Shown: piece by piece, positions 35,989 through 45,679 of the stretch
Layout of the letters: each line of letters starts with the position of its first letter
Position numbering within the stretch: position 1 is the first letter of the stretch
Origin: G963677915 sp963677915
GTDB lineage: Bacteria; Bacillota; Clostridia; Lachnospirales; Vallitaleaceae
NCBI GenBank assembly: GCA_963677915.2
Contig: CAXXGE010000007.1
Location: 182,778 to 246,777 of the forward strand
Length of the DNA: 64,000 nt
Reading direction: 5' to 3'
Program-made: the position numbers and the translations under genes
The notes under the pieces: model-generated
The model's database searches: none
Seen by the model: the letters and a program-made list of their open reading frames with translations, nothing else
Told to the model about the DNA's origin: nothing

Positions 35989-36984
35989 CTAAAATCTTAA
36001 AAGCTTGGTTTGCGACAGGTACTCAACATATTTTCCAGTACCGACCGCCACACATGTCAGTGCATCATCAGCCATAATCACGTTGATACCGGTTTTGCTT
36101 TCAATCAACTGGTCCAGACCCTGCAGCATGCTGCCGCCGCCTGTAAGGACAATGCCTCTGTCAGCAATATCGGAAGCAAGTTCCGGCGGCGTCTTCTCAA
36201 GTACACTGTGCACCGCTTCCACAATGTTGGCAGTCGATTCGCGCAAAGCCTCTTCCGTTTCGTCCGATGTAATCGTAATCGTTTTTGGAAGCCCCGTGAT
36301 AAGGTTTCTGCCTCTGATGTCCATCTGCAGAACCTCAGGCCTCTTGAAAGCAGTACCTATCTGGATCTTGATTTCCTCAGCGGTACGCTCACCAATCAGC
36401 AGGTTGTGTTTCTTCCTCATATAGCGGACGATTGCTTCATCGAACACATCACCAGCGACTTTGATGGATGAGCTGACAACCGTTCCCCCAAGGGAAATGA
36501 CGGCAATGTCAGCCGTTCCTCCGCCGATGTCGACGACCATGCTGCCGCACGCTTTAGAGATATCGATGCCTGCTCCAATTGCCGCAGCAATAGGTTCTTC
36601 AATGATACGAACCTGTCTTGCACCAGCCTGGTACGTAGCATCTTCAACCGCTCTTTTTTCCACCTCTGTAACGCCGCTCGGTACGCAAACTGTAATGCGT
36701 GGCTTTCTCAGCCTGCGCCCTACCGCCTTGCTGATAAAGTACTTCAGCATCTTTTCAGTCACAGTGTAGTCGGAGATGACCCCCTGCCTTAATGGCCTAA
36801 CTGCTATGATGTTGCCGGGTGTACGCCCAAGCATCGTTCTGGCTTCGTTGCCGACAGCCAGAATCTTGTTGCTGTCCCTGTCAAAAGCGACAACTGAAGG
36901 CTCTCTGAGAACGACGCCTTTTCCTTTAATATATACGAGTACATTGGCTGTACCCAAATCTATGCCGATATCTGTTCCAAACAT
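35989..36984 (-). CDS. mreB: MreB/Mbl family rod-shape actin
   Basis: This 331-residue bacterial actin starts MFGTDIGIDLGTANVLVYIKG, with the phosphate-1 loop at the N-terminus, phosphate-2 MVVDIGGGTADIAV and the adenosine motif GIVLTGGGSMLQGLD. It polymerises at the membrane and guides peptidoglycan synthesis. It stands alone, without mreC or mreD, a setting more typical of the Mbl paralogue. The ATG at 36984 follows GGAAGGGGA; ten further upstream codons are not supported. Confidence 0.92.
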   Translation of the reverse strand: MFGTDIGIDLGTANVLVYIKGKGVVLREPSVVAFDRDSNKILAVGNEARTMLGRTPGNIIAVRPLRQGVISDYTVTEKMLKYFISKAVGRRLRKPRITVCVPSGVTEVEKRAVEDATYQAGARQVRIIEEPIAAAIGAGIDISKACGSMVVDIGGGTADIAVISLGGTVVSSSIKVAGDVFDEAIVRYMRKKHNLLIGERTAEEIKIQIGTAFKRPEVLQMDIRGRNLITGLPKTITITSDETEEALRESTANIVEAVHSVLEKTPPELASDIADRGIVLTGGGSMLQGLDQLIESKTGINVIMADDALTCVAVGTGKYVEYLSQTKLLRF

Positions 36985-37026
36985 TTGTGTTCCCCTTCCG
37001 TTACTAATAGACAATTACTAAAGCAT

Positions 37027-37055
37027 ATTATACCCAACATAACGGAAAATGGAAA
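37027..37055 (-). promoter_or_regulatory. mreB promoter
   Basis: TTTCCA (37050-37055), 17 bases, perfect TATAAT (37027-37032) on the minus strand in the gap between glgP and mreB. Confidence 0.7.
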
Positions 37056-37063
37056 GAGTTTTA

Positions 37064-39526
37064 TCAGCTTTTCAATTCCACATGCGTCTTTTTAAGATGC
37101 CATATTTCCGTTGCATATTCCTCGATTGTCCTATCCGAGGAAAACTTGCCGGCGTTGGCAGAATTGCTCATCGCCATGCGAGCCCACTTGCTCTGGTTTC
37201 TGTATGCCAGATCGACTTTCTTCTGCGTTTCAGCATAAGCATCGAAATCCTTAAGGATGAAGTACTGGTCAGCAGGTTCGCCGCCGCCGTTAAGCAGGGA
37301 GTCATAGATGACCCTGAAAAGATCCGGATTGTCATGGGAATAGAAACCGTTGATCAGCTGGGTCACGATACGTCTGACATTCTGGTTGCTGTTGTAGATA
37401 TCCCAAGGATCATAGGTTCTGTTGTGCTGAAGCTCGATGACCTCATCGGATGTCAAACCAAAGATAAAGTTGTTCTGCTCACCGGCCTCTTCAATAATCT
37501 CAATATTCGCGCCATCCATCGTACCAATCGTCACTGCACCGTTAAGCATGAATTTCATGTTTCCGGTACCGGATGCTTCCTTACTGGCTGTAGAAATCTG
37601 TTCACTGACATCCGCCGCTGCAAAGAGCAGTTCCGCGTTTGAAACATTGTAGTTTTCAATAAATACGACTTTGATCTTGTTGTTGATGTTCAAATCATTG
37701 TTGATGACATTGGCCACGTTGTTGATCAGCTTGATGATGAGCTTGGCCCTGTCATATCCCGGCGCAGCCTTGGCACCGAAAATGAAGGTTCTTGGAATCA
37801 TATCGATATCCGGGTTTTCACGCAGTTCATTATAGAGGTGCATGACATGAAGGATATTCATCAGCTGGCGCTTGTATTCGTGCAGCCTCTTGACCTGAAT
37901 ATCAAAGATGGATCTCGGGTCGATAACGATGCCGTTATGCTTCTTGACGTACTCAGCCACCCTGACTTTGTTTTCGTATTTGATATGCATAAACTCTTTT
38001 TGTGCCTTCGCATCATCGACATAAGACTCGAGCTGCTTGATTTTCGAAAGGTCCGTTGCCCATTCATCGCCGATTTTGTTGGTAATCCAGTTGGCAAGCT
38101 TTGGATTGCCGTGCATCAGAAAACGTCTTTGTGTGATACCGTTGGTCTTGTTGTTGAACTTTTTCGGATAGAACTCATAGAAGTCCTTAAGCTCCTCATT
38201 TTTCAATATTTCCGTATGGAGACGGGCAACACCGTTGACCGAGTAGCTTCCTACTATGCAGAGCCATGCCATTCTGACCTGCCCATCCGCTACGATAGCC
38301 ATGCGCCTGATTCTGTCGTTGTCATGACCGAACTTATCGATCAGGGCGACGCAGAAACGTCGGTTGATTTCTTCAACAATCTGGTAGATACGTGGCAGAA
38401 GTCTGCTGAAAAGTTCAATTGGCCATTTTTCAAGCGCCTCGGACATGATCGTATGGTTGGTATATGCACATGTCCGTGACACGATGGCCCATGCTTCAGG
38501 CCACTCAAGACCTTCATCATCCAGGAGGACACGCATCAGTTCCGGTATTGAAAGTGATGGATGCGTATCGTTGATATGGAAAATGACTTTTTCAGGCAGC
38601 TGACGGATGTCATCATGACGCTGTTTGAATTTGCGGACTACCTGCTGAACCGTAGCGGAAATGAAGAAATACTGCTGCTTAAGTCTAAGTTCCTTGCCCT
38701 TGTAATGGTTGTCGTTCGGGTACAGCACTTCAACAATTGTGTTCGCCAAGTTCTGCTGCTCTGCCGCTTTATGGTAGTCGCCTCTGTCAAAGGATTCCAG
38801 GTCAAAGCTCTGGATCGCTTCCGCATCCCAAATCCGAAGCGTATTGACAGAGAAATTGTTGTAGCCGATTATCGGCACATCATACGGTACCGCACGGACC
38901 GACTGGTAGTTTTCATGGACGTAATGTTCCTTTCCGTCCTCTTCCTTCTCGACCCGTACATTGCCGCCGAATTTGATTTCAACGCCGTATTCGGGACGTC
39001 TGATTTCAAACGGGTTGCCGTTCTTCAGCCATTCGTCAGGCTTTTCAACCTGATAGCCATCTATGATTCTCTGTTCGAAAATGCCATGTCTGTATCGTAT
39101 ACCACAACCGTAAGCCGGGTACTCGAGTGTCGCCAGGGAATCCAAAAAGCATGCTGCCAGCCTTCCAAGGCCGCCATTGCCCAGACCCGCATCCGGCTCC
39201 TGGTCCTCGATGACGTTAAGGTCCACGCCAAGTTCCTGAAGCACTTCACGTACCATATCGTTCACTTTGAGGTTGATCATATTATTGCCGAGGGCACGCC
39301 CCATAAGAAACTCCATTGAAAGGTAATAGACCGTTTTCGCGTCATCCTTTTCATAAGTTTTGTGCGTATCCATCCATTGGTCGACGATGATATCTCTGAC
39401 CGAGTATGCTACAGCCTGAAATATCTCAAGCTCAGTCGCTTCGTCAAATGTCTTTCTGAAAAGGTTTTTGATGTTTTCAAGAATGCTGTTTTTCAAATTC
39501 TCTTTGCTCGCTGTAAGTCTATTCAT
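37064..39526 (-). CDS. glgP: glycogen/alpha-glucan phosphorylase
   Basis: This 820-residue GT35 enzyme releases glucose-1-phosphate from alpha-1,4-glucan chains. It has the dimer and active-site loops (QEPDAGLGNGGLGRLAACFL), and the pyridoxal-phosphate lysine in EASGTGNMKFMLNGA (about 660). Length is normal for the family. With malQ nearby on the other strand it forms a glycogen or maltodextrin breakdown pair, though no glycogen synthesis genes are in the window. Confidence 0.97.
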   Translation of the reverse strand: MNRLTASKENLKNSILENIKNLFRKTFDEATELEIFQAVAYSVRDIIVDQWMDTHKTYEKDDAKTVYYLSMEFLMGRALGNNMINLKVNDMVREVLQELGVDLNVIEDQEPDAGLGNGGLGRLAACFLDSLATLEYPAYGCGIRYRHGIFEQRIIDGYQVEKPDEWLKNGNPFEIRRPEYGVEIKFGGNVRVEKEEDGKEHYVHENYQSVRAVPYDVPIIGYNNFSVNTLRIWDAEAIQSFDLESFDRGDYHKAAEQQNLANTIVEVLYPNDNHYKGKELRLKQQYFFISATVQQVVRKFKQRHDDIRQLPEKVIFHINDTHPSLSIPELMRVLLDDEGLEWPEAWAIVSRTCAYTNHTIMSEALEKWPIELFSRLLPRIYQIVEEINRRFCVALIDKFGHDNDRIRRMAIVADGQVRMAWLCIVGSYSVNGVARLHTEILKNEELKDFYEFYPKKFNNKTNGITQRRFLMHGNPKLANWITNKIGDEWATDLSKIKQLESYVDDAKAQKEFMHIKYENKVRVAEYVKKHNGIVIDPRSIFDIQVKRLHEYKRQLMNILHVMHLYNELRENPDIDMIPRTFIFGAKAAPGYDRAKLIIKLINNVANVINNDLNINNKIKVVFIENYNVSNAELLFAAADVSEQISTASKEASGTGNMKFMLNGAVTIGTMDGANIEIIEEAGEQNNFIFGLTSDEVIELQHNRTYDPWDIYNSNQNVRRIVTQLINGFYSHDNPDLFRVIYDSLLNGGGEPADQYFILKDFDAYAETQKKVDLAYRNQSKWARMAMSNSANAGKFSSDRTIEEYATEIWHLKKTHVELKS

Positions 39527-39561
39527 CGTTCTCTCCTTTGCTTTAATCAGATATATTCTTC

Positions 39562-39590
39562 ATTATAGCACGTAGGGCTTCCCAAACCCA
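39562..39590 (-). promoter_or_regulatory. probable glgP promoter (extended -10)
   Basis: Perfect TATAAT (39562-39567) preceded by TGC, an extended -10 element. The -35 at 17 bases (TGGGTT) is weak. It lies between ileS and glgP. Confidence 0.55.
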
Positions 39591-39605
39591 ACGGTAATAT
39601 TTCAT

Positions 39606-42600
39606 TTATGCTTTTACAAGACCCAGATCCAGATCTTCCGTATTGATCTTCCAGTTTTTGGCAAATGCACCTTCCGGAATGCCTTCGGCCACATCGATGC
39701 CAAGTGTCTCGCTGGCAATGAAATCTTTGTGCCTGCCAATGACTTCCGCAAGCTTCTCATTGTTTGCAAAGTAGATGCGGATGGAATCTGTCACTTCATA
39801 ATCGGCTTCCTTGCGCATCGACTGGATTTTACTGATGATTTCACGGACAAAGCCTTCTTCAACCAGCTCGTCGTTGAGCACTGTATCGATAACGACAGTG
39901 ACTCCTTGGTCCGAATCCGATTCGAAGCCCTCCATCTTGGCCGACTCTATCAGAAGATCCTCTTCTGCCAGTTCCACGAGTCCGTCGGCAAAATCAAAAG
40001 TCAGGCCGCCGCTGCTTTTCAGCTCAGCCATGGCTTTGTTGCCGTCCACTTCCGCAAGGGCTGTTCTGATCTGATTCAGCTGCTTGCCGTACTTCGGACC
40101 GACAGTACGAAGCTGCGGCTTGAAGCTGTAGGTCGTGAAGGCACTCATATCATCCGCTTTAACGACTTCCTTGACATTGAGCTCTTCCTTGACGATATCC
40201 AGATAAGCCTCGTCCAGATCCACTTCGGACTTCACAAACATCTTAGCCAGCGGCTGTCTGTTTTTGATGTTCGCTGCATTTCGGCACGCACGGCCGGATA
40301 CCACCACTTTGAGAACGACATCCATCTGGCTCTCGATGTCCTCATTGATCCAGGCATCATTGACCTCGGGATAATCGCAAAGGTGGACACTTGGCAAGGC
40401 CTCCGGATTCGTATTGACAACAAGGTTTCTGTAAATATCTTCCGCCATGAACGGTATGAATGGAGCGGAGGCTTTGGCAAGTGTTGTCAAAGCGGTATAC
40501 AGTGTCATATACGCATTGATTTTTTCCTGCGGCATGTCTTTCAGCCAGAAACGCTCCCTGCTTCTCCTTACATACCAGTTGCTCATGTCATCGACAAAAT
40601 CATTGAGCGCCCTTGTACTCTCTGTAATACGATAGTTCGCGAGGTTGCTGTCGACTGTTTTCACGAGTGTGTTCAGCTTGGACAGCAGCCACTTGTCCAT
40701 AAGGCCAAGCGCTTCATAGTCCAGTCTGTACTTTGTCGGATCGAATGCATCGATATTGGCATAAAGAACATAGAACGCATAGGTGTTCCACAGCGTTCCC
40801 ATGAATTTCCTCTGCCCTTCAACAACGGCATCGTTATGGAAACGGTTGGGCAGCCAAGGTGCGCTGTTGTTGTAGAAATACCACCTGATAGCATCCGCTC
40901 CAAAGCGTTCAAGCGCTTCGAATGGATCGACGGCATTCCCTTTGGATTTGGACATCTTTTGTCCATTCTCATCCTGCACGTGACCCAGAACGATAACGTT
41001 CTTATATGCCGGCTCATCAAAGATCAGCGTGGATATCGCCAGCAGGGAATAGAACCAGCCTCTTGTCTGGTCTACAGCTTCAGAAATGAAGTCTGCAGGA
41101 TAGTTCTCTTCAAATATTTCCTTATTCTCGAACGGATAGTGCCATTGCGCAAATGGCATCGCACCCGAATCAAACCAGCAGTCGATAACCGGTGTGACAC
41201 GTTTCATAATCCCGTCGCTGCAGACAGGACACTTCATGGTCACTTCGTCGATAAACGGCCTGTGGAGTTCGATATCGTCAGGACAGTTGTCGCTCATTTC
41301 CTTAAGTTCTGCAATGCTGCCGATGGCATGACGGTGTCCGCATTCGCACTCCCAGATGTTCAGCGGTGTTCCCCAGTACCTGTCACGGCTGAGACCCCAG
41401 TCCTGAACATTCTCAAGCCAGTCACCGAACCGCTTCTTGCCAATCGCTTCAGGCAGCCAGTTGATCTTCTTGTTGTTCTCGATCAATTGCTCCTTGACCG
41501 ACGACATCTCTATGAACCAGGTATCTTTTGCATAGTAAAGCAGCGGTGTATCGCATCGCCAGCAGTGAGGATAAGAGTGTTCGTAGCCATGGGTCGAGAA
41601 AAGTTTTCCCTGCTCGTCCAGATACTTGATTATTTCCGGGTCGACCTCCTTGACGAAACGTCCCTGCCAAAGTCCAACTTCAGGCTTGAACTCACCTTTT
41701 TCATCCACAAGCTGAACAAAAGGAAGTTCATAGCGGCGTCCTACCTGTGCATCGTCTTCACCGAATGCCGGCGCAATGTGGACGATTCCAGTACCGTCGG
41801 ACAGGGTGACAAAGTCCGCACATGTAACGTAGTGGGACTTTTCTTCTATTTTTTCAAAGTCGAAAAGAGGCTCATAGTGTACATATTCCAGGTCTTTGCC
41901 TGTAAAGCGCTCAACGACTTCCGCGTTTTCTCCGACCACTTTCTCAAGCAGGCCTTCTGCAAGGATGAAGTAGTCGTCTCCCACTTTTGTCTTTACATAG
42001 GATTCGCGCGGATTGACTGCAAGCGCAACATTGGATGGCAGCGTCCAAGGCGTCGTCGTCCAGGCAAGGAAATAGACATTGTCCTCATCCTTGAGTCTGA
42101 ACTTCGCTATGATCGTTTCATCTTCCACATCCTTGTATCCCTGCGCCACCTCATGGGATGACAGCGGTGTACCGCAGCGTGCGCAGTAAGGTACAATTTT
42201 ATGACCTTTATAGAGAAGGCCTTTTTCCCATATTGTCTTGAGCGCCCACCAGACCGATTCGATGTATTCGTTGTGGTAAGTGACATAGGGATCGTCCATG
42301 TCGGCCCAGAAACCGACTGTTCCCGAAAATTCTTCCCACATGCCTTTGTATTTCCAGACGCTCTCCTTGCATTTCTCAATGAACGGTTCGAGTCCGTATG
42401 CTTCAATCTGGTCTTTGCCGTCGATTCCAAGAAGTTTTTCAACCTCCAGCTCGACAGGAAGCCCGTGCGTATCCCATCCTGCCTTCCTGATGACCTTGTA
42501 GCCTTTCATCGTACGGTATCTAGGGATCAAGTCCTTGATTACCCGGGTCAGAACGTGACCGATATGGGGTTTGCCGTTCGCTGTAGGCGGCCCGTCATAA

Positions 42601-42728
42601 AAAGTATAGGTCGGCCCGTCTTTTCTCAGTTCGATGCTTTTTCTGAAGACATCGTTCTCATTCCAAAAATCCAGTATTTTATGTTCACGTTGAACAAAGT
42701 TCAAATCAGTTGATACCTTATCGTACAC
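39606..42728 (-). CDS. ileS: isoleucyl-tRNA synthetase, type 2
   Basis: This 1,040-residue class I synthetase has PHIGH (54-58) and KMSKSKGN (about 590). The GWDTHGLPVE segment and the length above 1,000 mark the type 2 form, as opposed to the about 920-residue type 1 with GWDCHGLP. CxxC pairs (YCARCGTP, HCWRCDTP, MKCPVCSDG) are present. Type 2 enzymes are the ones associated with low mupirocin sensitivity. It starts with GTG after AGGAGG and has a sigma-A promoter, with no T-box leader in the 198-base divergent gap. Confidence 0.97.
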   Translation of the reverse strand: MYDKVSTDLNFVQREHKILDFWNENDVFRKSIELRKDGPTYTFYDGPPTANGKPHIGHVLTRVIKDLIPRYRTMKGYKVIRKAGWDTHGLPVELEVEKLLGIDGKDQIEAYGLEPFIEKCKESVWKYKGMWEEFSGTVGFWADMDDPYVTYHNEYIESVWWALKTIWEKGLLYKGHKIVPYCARCGTPLSSHEVAQGYKDVEDETIIAKFRLKDEDNVYFLAWTTTPWTLPSNVALAVNPRESYVKTKVGDDYFILAEGLLEKVVGENAEVVERFTGKDLEYVHYEPLFDFEKIEEKSHYVTCADFVTLSDGTGIVHIAPAFGEDDAQVGRRYELPFVQLVDEKGEFKPEVGLWQGRFVKEVDPEIIKYLDEQGKLFSTHGYEHSYPHCWRCDTPLLYYAKDTWFIEMSSVKEQLIENNKKINWLPEAIGKKRFGDWLENVQDWGLSRDRYWGTPLNIWECECGHRHAIGSIAELKEMSDNCPDDIELHRPFIDEVTMKCPVCSDGIMKRVTPVIDCWFDSGAMPFAQWHYPFENKEIFEENYPADFISEAVDQTRGWFYSLLAISTLIFDEPAYKNVIVLGHVQDENGQKMSKSKGNAVDPFEALERFGADAIRWYFYNNSAPWLPNRFHNDAVVEGQRKFMGTLWNTYAFYVLYANIDAFDPTKYRLDYEALGLMDKWLLSKLNTLVKTVDSNLANYRITESTRALNDFVDDMSNWYVRRSRERFWLKDMPQEKINAYMTLYTALTTLAKASAPFIPFMAEDIYRNLVVNTNPEALPSVHLCDYPEVNDAWINEDIESQMDVVLKVVVSGRACRNAANIKNRQPLAKMFVKSEVDLDEAYLDIVKEELNVKEVVKADDMSAFTTYSFKPQLRTVGPKYGKQLNQIRTALAEVDGNKAMAELKSSGGLTFDFADGLVELAEEDLLIESAKMEGFESDSDQGVTVVIDTVLNDELVEEGFVREIISKIQSMRKEADYEVTDSIRIYFANNEKLAEVIGRHKDFIASETLGIDVAEGIPEGAFAKNWKINTEDLDLGLVKA

Positions 42729-42767
42729 TGTCGCTTCCTCCTATGACCTAAAGTTCGTTAATGTTAA

Positions 42768-42796
42768 ATTATACCTAGATTGACCTGTTTTGTAAA
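42768..42796 (-). promoter_or_regulatory. ileS promoter
   Basis: TTTACA (42791-42796), 17-base spacer, perfect TATAAT (42768-42773) on the minus strand, about 35 bases before the ileS start region. The leader is too short for a T-box. Confidence 0.8.
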
Positions 42797-42810
42797 GGTT
42801 TCTGTGGGGC

Positions 42811-42840
42811 TTGAATTCCCATTCCTTCATATTGTATAAT
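42811..42840 (+). promoter_or_regulatory. malQ-plsC promoter
   Basis: TTGAAT (42811-42816), 18-base spacer, perfect TATAAT (42835-42840) on the plus strand, divergent from the ileS promoter and about 85 bases before malQ. Confidence 0.7.
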
Positions 42841-42926
42841 GAAATTGGTTGTGCAAACGGTTTACCCGTGCGCTGCACCGGACCGAACCGCACCGAAATC
42901 TTATGTATTTCTAAGGAGGCCGTATT

Positions 42927-44444
42927 ATGGCGCAAGATCCTGTACAAAGCAAACAATATACCAACCGCAAAGCCGGCATACTCATTCATCCGACATCATT
43001 TCCTGGTCCGTATGGTATTGGCGACCTGGGTCCATCCGCATACAGATTCATCGACTTTCTGAAAAAGGCCGGCCAGAAAGTATGGCAGGTACTCCCCATT
43101 GGCCCTACCGGCTATGGCGATTCCCCATACCAGTCCTTCTCTTCATTCGCAGGACAGCCGCTTTTCATCAGTCCTGAATTATTGGACCGGAAAGGCCTGC
43201 TGCACAGTACAGACCTGGCCGACACACCCGATTGGGACCCGAAAAGAATCGATTACGGGTGGGTCATCAACTACAAGACCGGCCTTCTCAAGAAAGCCTA
43301 TGCCAATTTCAAAAACAGCGAAGACAAAACCCTCAAGGCAACGTACGACAACTTCTGCAGTGAGCAAAAGCACTGGCTGGACGATTATGCCCTGTTTATG
43401 GCTGCAAAAGACGCACACGAAGGCAATGTTTGGACCAGATGGGCCAAGGACATCGCTTTCCCCACAGCCGCTTCGAAGCAAGACTGGAACAGGAAACTCG
43501 CCGACAAAACCGGCTACTACAAGTTTCTTCAAATGCTCTTCTATGAGCAGTGGCTCTCCCTCAAGGAATACGCCAACGAAGCCGGCATTGAAATCATCGG
43601 TGATACGCCCATATTCGTAGCCTTCGACTCTGCCGATGTCTGGGGCAACAAAGATCTCTTCTATCTGGATACTGCCGGACATCCGACCATCGTCGCCGGT
43701 GTACCTCCCGATTACTTCAGCGCGACCGGACAGCTTTGGGGCAATCCGCTCTACGATTGGGACAAACACAAGGCAACCGGATACGCATGGTGGATCGAAA
43801 AGATCCGCCACACTATCAAGCTTGTAGACCTGCTGCGAATCGATCACTTTAGAGGTTTTGAAGCATACTGGGCTGTTCCCGCCGGCGCCGATACTGCCAT
43901 AGACGGCGAATGGCTCCCAGGCCCTTACAAGGACCTGTTCTACGCCTTCGAGGCTGCCCTAGGCAAGGATCTCCCAATCATTGCCGAAGACCTTGGCGTC
44001 ATCACACCGGAGGTCGAAGATCTCAGGGACAGCTTCCACCTGCCGGGCATGAAGATTCTTCAGTTCGCTTTTGAAACACTTAAGGAAAACGACTTTCTGC
44101 CGCACCACTATGTCAAGAGTTCCGTCTGCTATACCGGCACACATGACAACGACACCACGCTGGGCTGGTACAGATCCGTCGGAGAGGCCAGCAGGGACAA
44201 GGTGCGAAGATACATGAATACCGACGCTCATGATGTAGTTTGGGACTTTATACGCACTTGCTACGGCTCTGTCTCCGACACCGCCGTCATACCGATGCAG
44301 GACCTGTTCTCTCTTGACAGCAGTGCAAGGATGAACACACCCGGTGTCGCTGCCGGCAACTGGCAATGGCGTTATACAGAGGATATGCTGAGCGACCAGC
44401 TTGCAGAACGCCTGAAAGCAGTAACCAAACTATACGGAAGATAA
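42927..44444 (+). CDS. malQ: 4-alpha-glucanotransferase (amylomaltase)
   Basis: This 505-residue GH77 enzyme transfers alpha-1,4-glucan segments, making longer chains that glycogen phosphorylase can use. It has SPYQSFSSFAGQPLFISPE near the N-terminus, the nucleophile in LLRIDHFRGFE (about D306), the acid/base glutamate in IAEDLGVITPEV and the third acid in GTHDNDT. AAGGAGG precedes the ATG. plsC follows 26 bases after its stop. Confidence 0.97.
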   Translation: MAQDPVQSKQYTNRKAGILIHPTSFPGPYGIGDLGPSAYRFIDFLKKAGQKVWQVLPIGPTGYGDSPYQSFSSFAGQPLFISPELLDRKGLLHSTDLADTPDWDPKRIDYGWVINYKTGLLKKAYANFKNSEDKTLKATYDNFCSEQKHWLDDYALFMAAKDAHEGNVWTRWAKDIAFPTAASKQDWNRKLADKTGYYKFLQMLFYEQWLSLKEYANEAGIEIIGDTPIFVAFDSADVWGNKDLFYLDTAGHPTIVAGVPPDYFSATGQLWGNPLYDWDKHKATGYAWWIEKIRHTIKLVDLLRIDHFRGFEAYWAVPAGADTAIDGEWLPGPYKDLFYAFEAALGKDLPIIAEDLGVITPEVEDLRDSFHLPGMKILQFAFETLKENDFLPHHYVKSSVCYTGTHDNDTTLGWYRSVGEASRDKVRRYMNTDAHDVVWDFIRTCYGSVSDTAVIPMQDLFSLDSSARMNTPGVAAGNWQWRYTEDMLSDQLAERLKAVTKLYGR

Positions 44445-44470
44445 TACAGAAAGAAAAGGACATTACAATC

Positions 44471-45199
44471 ATGAGACTAGCAGCACTGGTAATATACTCT
44501 ATTGCCATATTCATCATCAGCATCCCCAAGATGCTTTTCCTGCAAATCAGGAATGACAAGCACCACAAGAAGGTTAGGACCGTCGCCTATGCTTTTCAGC
44601 GTCAACGCGGCATCCACTTCCTGAAGTTTACAGGCGCTTCCTATATCGCCAGCGGGCTTGAGAACATCCGACAGGACAGGGCGGTGCTTTTTGTAAGCAA
44701 CCACCTGAGCCAGTTCGATATTCCCCTGTTGGTGAAGTACATAGATGAACCCGTTGGGTTCATTGCTAAAAAAGAACTGGCAAAAATTCCCCTCCTGAAG
44801 CAGTGGATGTCCCTACAGGGTTGCCTGTTCCTCGATAGGAAGCATGCACGGAAGGCCTTGCAGACAATCCTTGAAGGCATCAATCTGATGAAGAACGGCG
44901 AATCCATGGTCATCTTTCCCCAAGGAACCCGCAGCGAAGATGGCGAGTTCCTGGATTTCAAGCAGGGCAGCCTTAAGCTGGCCGAAAAATCAGGCGCTTT
45001 GATTGTTCCTGTAGCCATATGCGGTACAGACAAGCTTTTTGAAGCCAATAAAGCATGGAAACTGACACCAGCCACCGTCCATATATCTTTCCTTCCTCCT
45101 GTGGACCTTACAGAATGGAGCGACGAAGACAGGCGCCACAGCGCCCGTATAATCCAGACTATGATTGAGGATGAATACAACCGGCTATCCAATCTTTAG
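44471..45199 (+). CDS. plsC: 1-acyl-glycerol-3-phosphate acyltransferase
   Basis: This 242-residue membrane-bound acyltransferase makes phosphatidic acid. An N-terminal hydrophobic helix (3-22) precedes the catalytic NHLSQFD (about 77-83, the HX4D motif) and the glycerol-phosphate motif FPQGTRS (about 151). The start at 44471 is chosen because the hydrophobic helix begins there and AAAGGA lies upstream; the frame is open for 35 more codons into malQ. It shares the malQ transcript. Confidence 0.93.
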   Translation: MRLAALVIYSIAIFIISIPKMLFLQIRNDKHHKKVRTVAYAFQRQRGIHFLKFTGASYIASGLENIRQDRAVLFVSNHLSQFDIPLLVKYIDEPVGFIAKKELAKIPLLKQWMSLQGCLFLDRKHARKALQTILEGINLMKNGESMVIFPQGTRSEDGEFLDFKQGSLKLAEKSGALIVPVAICGTDKLFEANKAWKLTPATVHISFLPPVDLTEWSDEDRRHSARIIQTMIEDEYNRLSNL

Positions 45200-45200
45200 C

Positions 45201-45228
45201 TTGCATTTTCACCGATACATGTTAGAAT
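45201..45228 (+). promoter_or_regulatory. promoter of the small membrane-protein gene
   Basis: TTGCAT (45201-45206), 16 bases, TAGAAT (45223-45228) with a TGT extension before the -10. It overlaps the end of plsC and is about 40 bases before the next start. Confidence 0.65.
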
Positions 45229-45266
45229 AATTATAGTTTTATAACAGCTTTCAGGAGGTTACGACA

Positions 45267-45650
45267 ATGGAATGGTGGCAAATACTGATAATAGTGCTCG
45301 TAGTGGCAGCAGTCATTTTGGGAGTACTTTATTTTTACGGAAGAAAACTTCAAACCAAAGCAAATGAACAGCAGGCGCTGGTTGACCAGGCCAAAATGAC
45401 GGCATCGATCCTCGTCATCGACAAAAAGAAGATGAAAATCAAGGATTCCAATCTGCCGAAAATGGTTCAGGACCAGGTGCCCAAGTATCTGAGATGGCGC
45501 AAGATGCCGATGGTCAAAGCCAAAGTGGGACCAAAGATTTCCACATTGCTTTGCGACGATAAAGTCTACAAGGAACTGCCGATCAAGAAGATGGTTAAGG
45601 TAGATATCGCAGGCATGTATATTGTAGGCATCAAGAGCTATAAAAAATAA
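45267..45650 (+). CDS. small membrane-anchored protein of unknown function
   Basis: This 127-residue protein has one N-terminal membrane helix (about 5-24) and a strongly basic cytosolic domain (KKKMKIKDSNLPKMV, VPKYLRWRKMPMVKAKVGPK, ending KSYKK). AGGAGG precedes the ATG. I do not recognise a named domain. The dense pattern of lysine and proline with regular spacing looks like a conserved fold rather than a spurious frame. It has its own promoter and a strong terminator, so it is a single-gene transcript. Confidence 0.8.
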   Translation: MEWWQILIIVLVVAAVILGVLYFYGRKLQTKANEQQALVDQAKMTASILVIDKKKMKIKDSNLPKMVQDQVPKYLRWRKMPMVKAKVGPKISTLLCDDKVYKELPIKKMVKVDIAGMYIVGIKSYKK

Positions 45651-45679
45651 GCCGAACTATTCTATAACTGCACTAACAA

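Noticed and set aside
36005..36471. Plus-strand frames opposite mreB
   Set aside because: Both are antisense to a well-conserved actin gene and have no ribosome site.
38561..39319. Long plus-strand frame opposite glgP
   Set aside because: Antisense shadow of glgP with no ribosome site and no similarity to a known family.
39729..42161. 810-codon open frame on the plus strand
   Set aside because: It lies wholly antisense to ileS, has no ribosome site and no recognisable domain. It results from the codon bias of ileS.
42729..42926. T-box leader for ileS
   Set aside because: The gap is 198 bases and shared with malQ; the ileS leader is only about 30 bases. No T-box sequence or specifier stem is seen.
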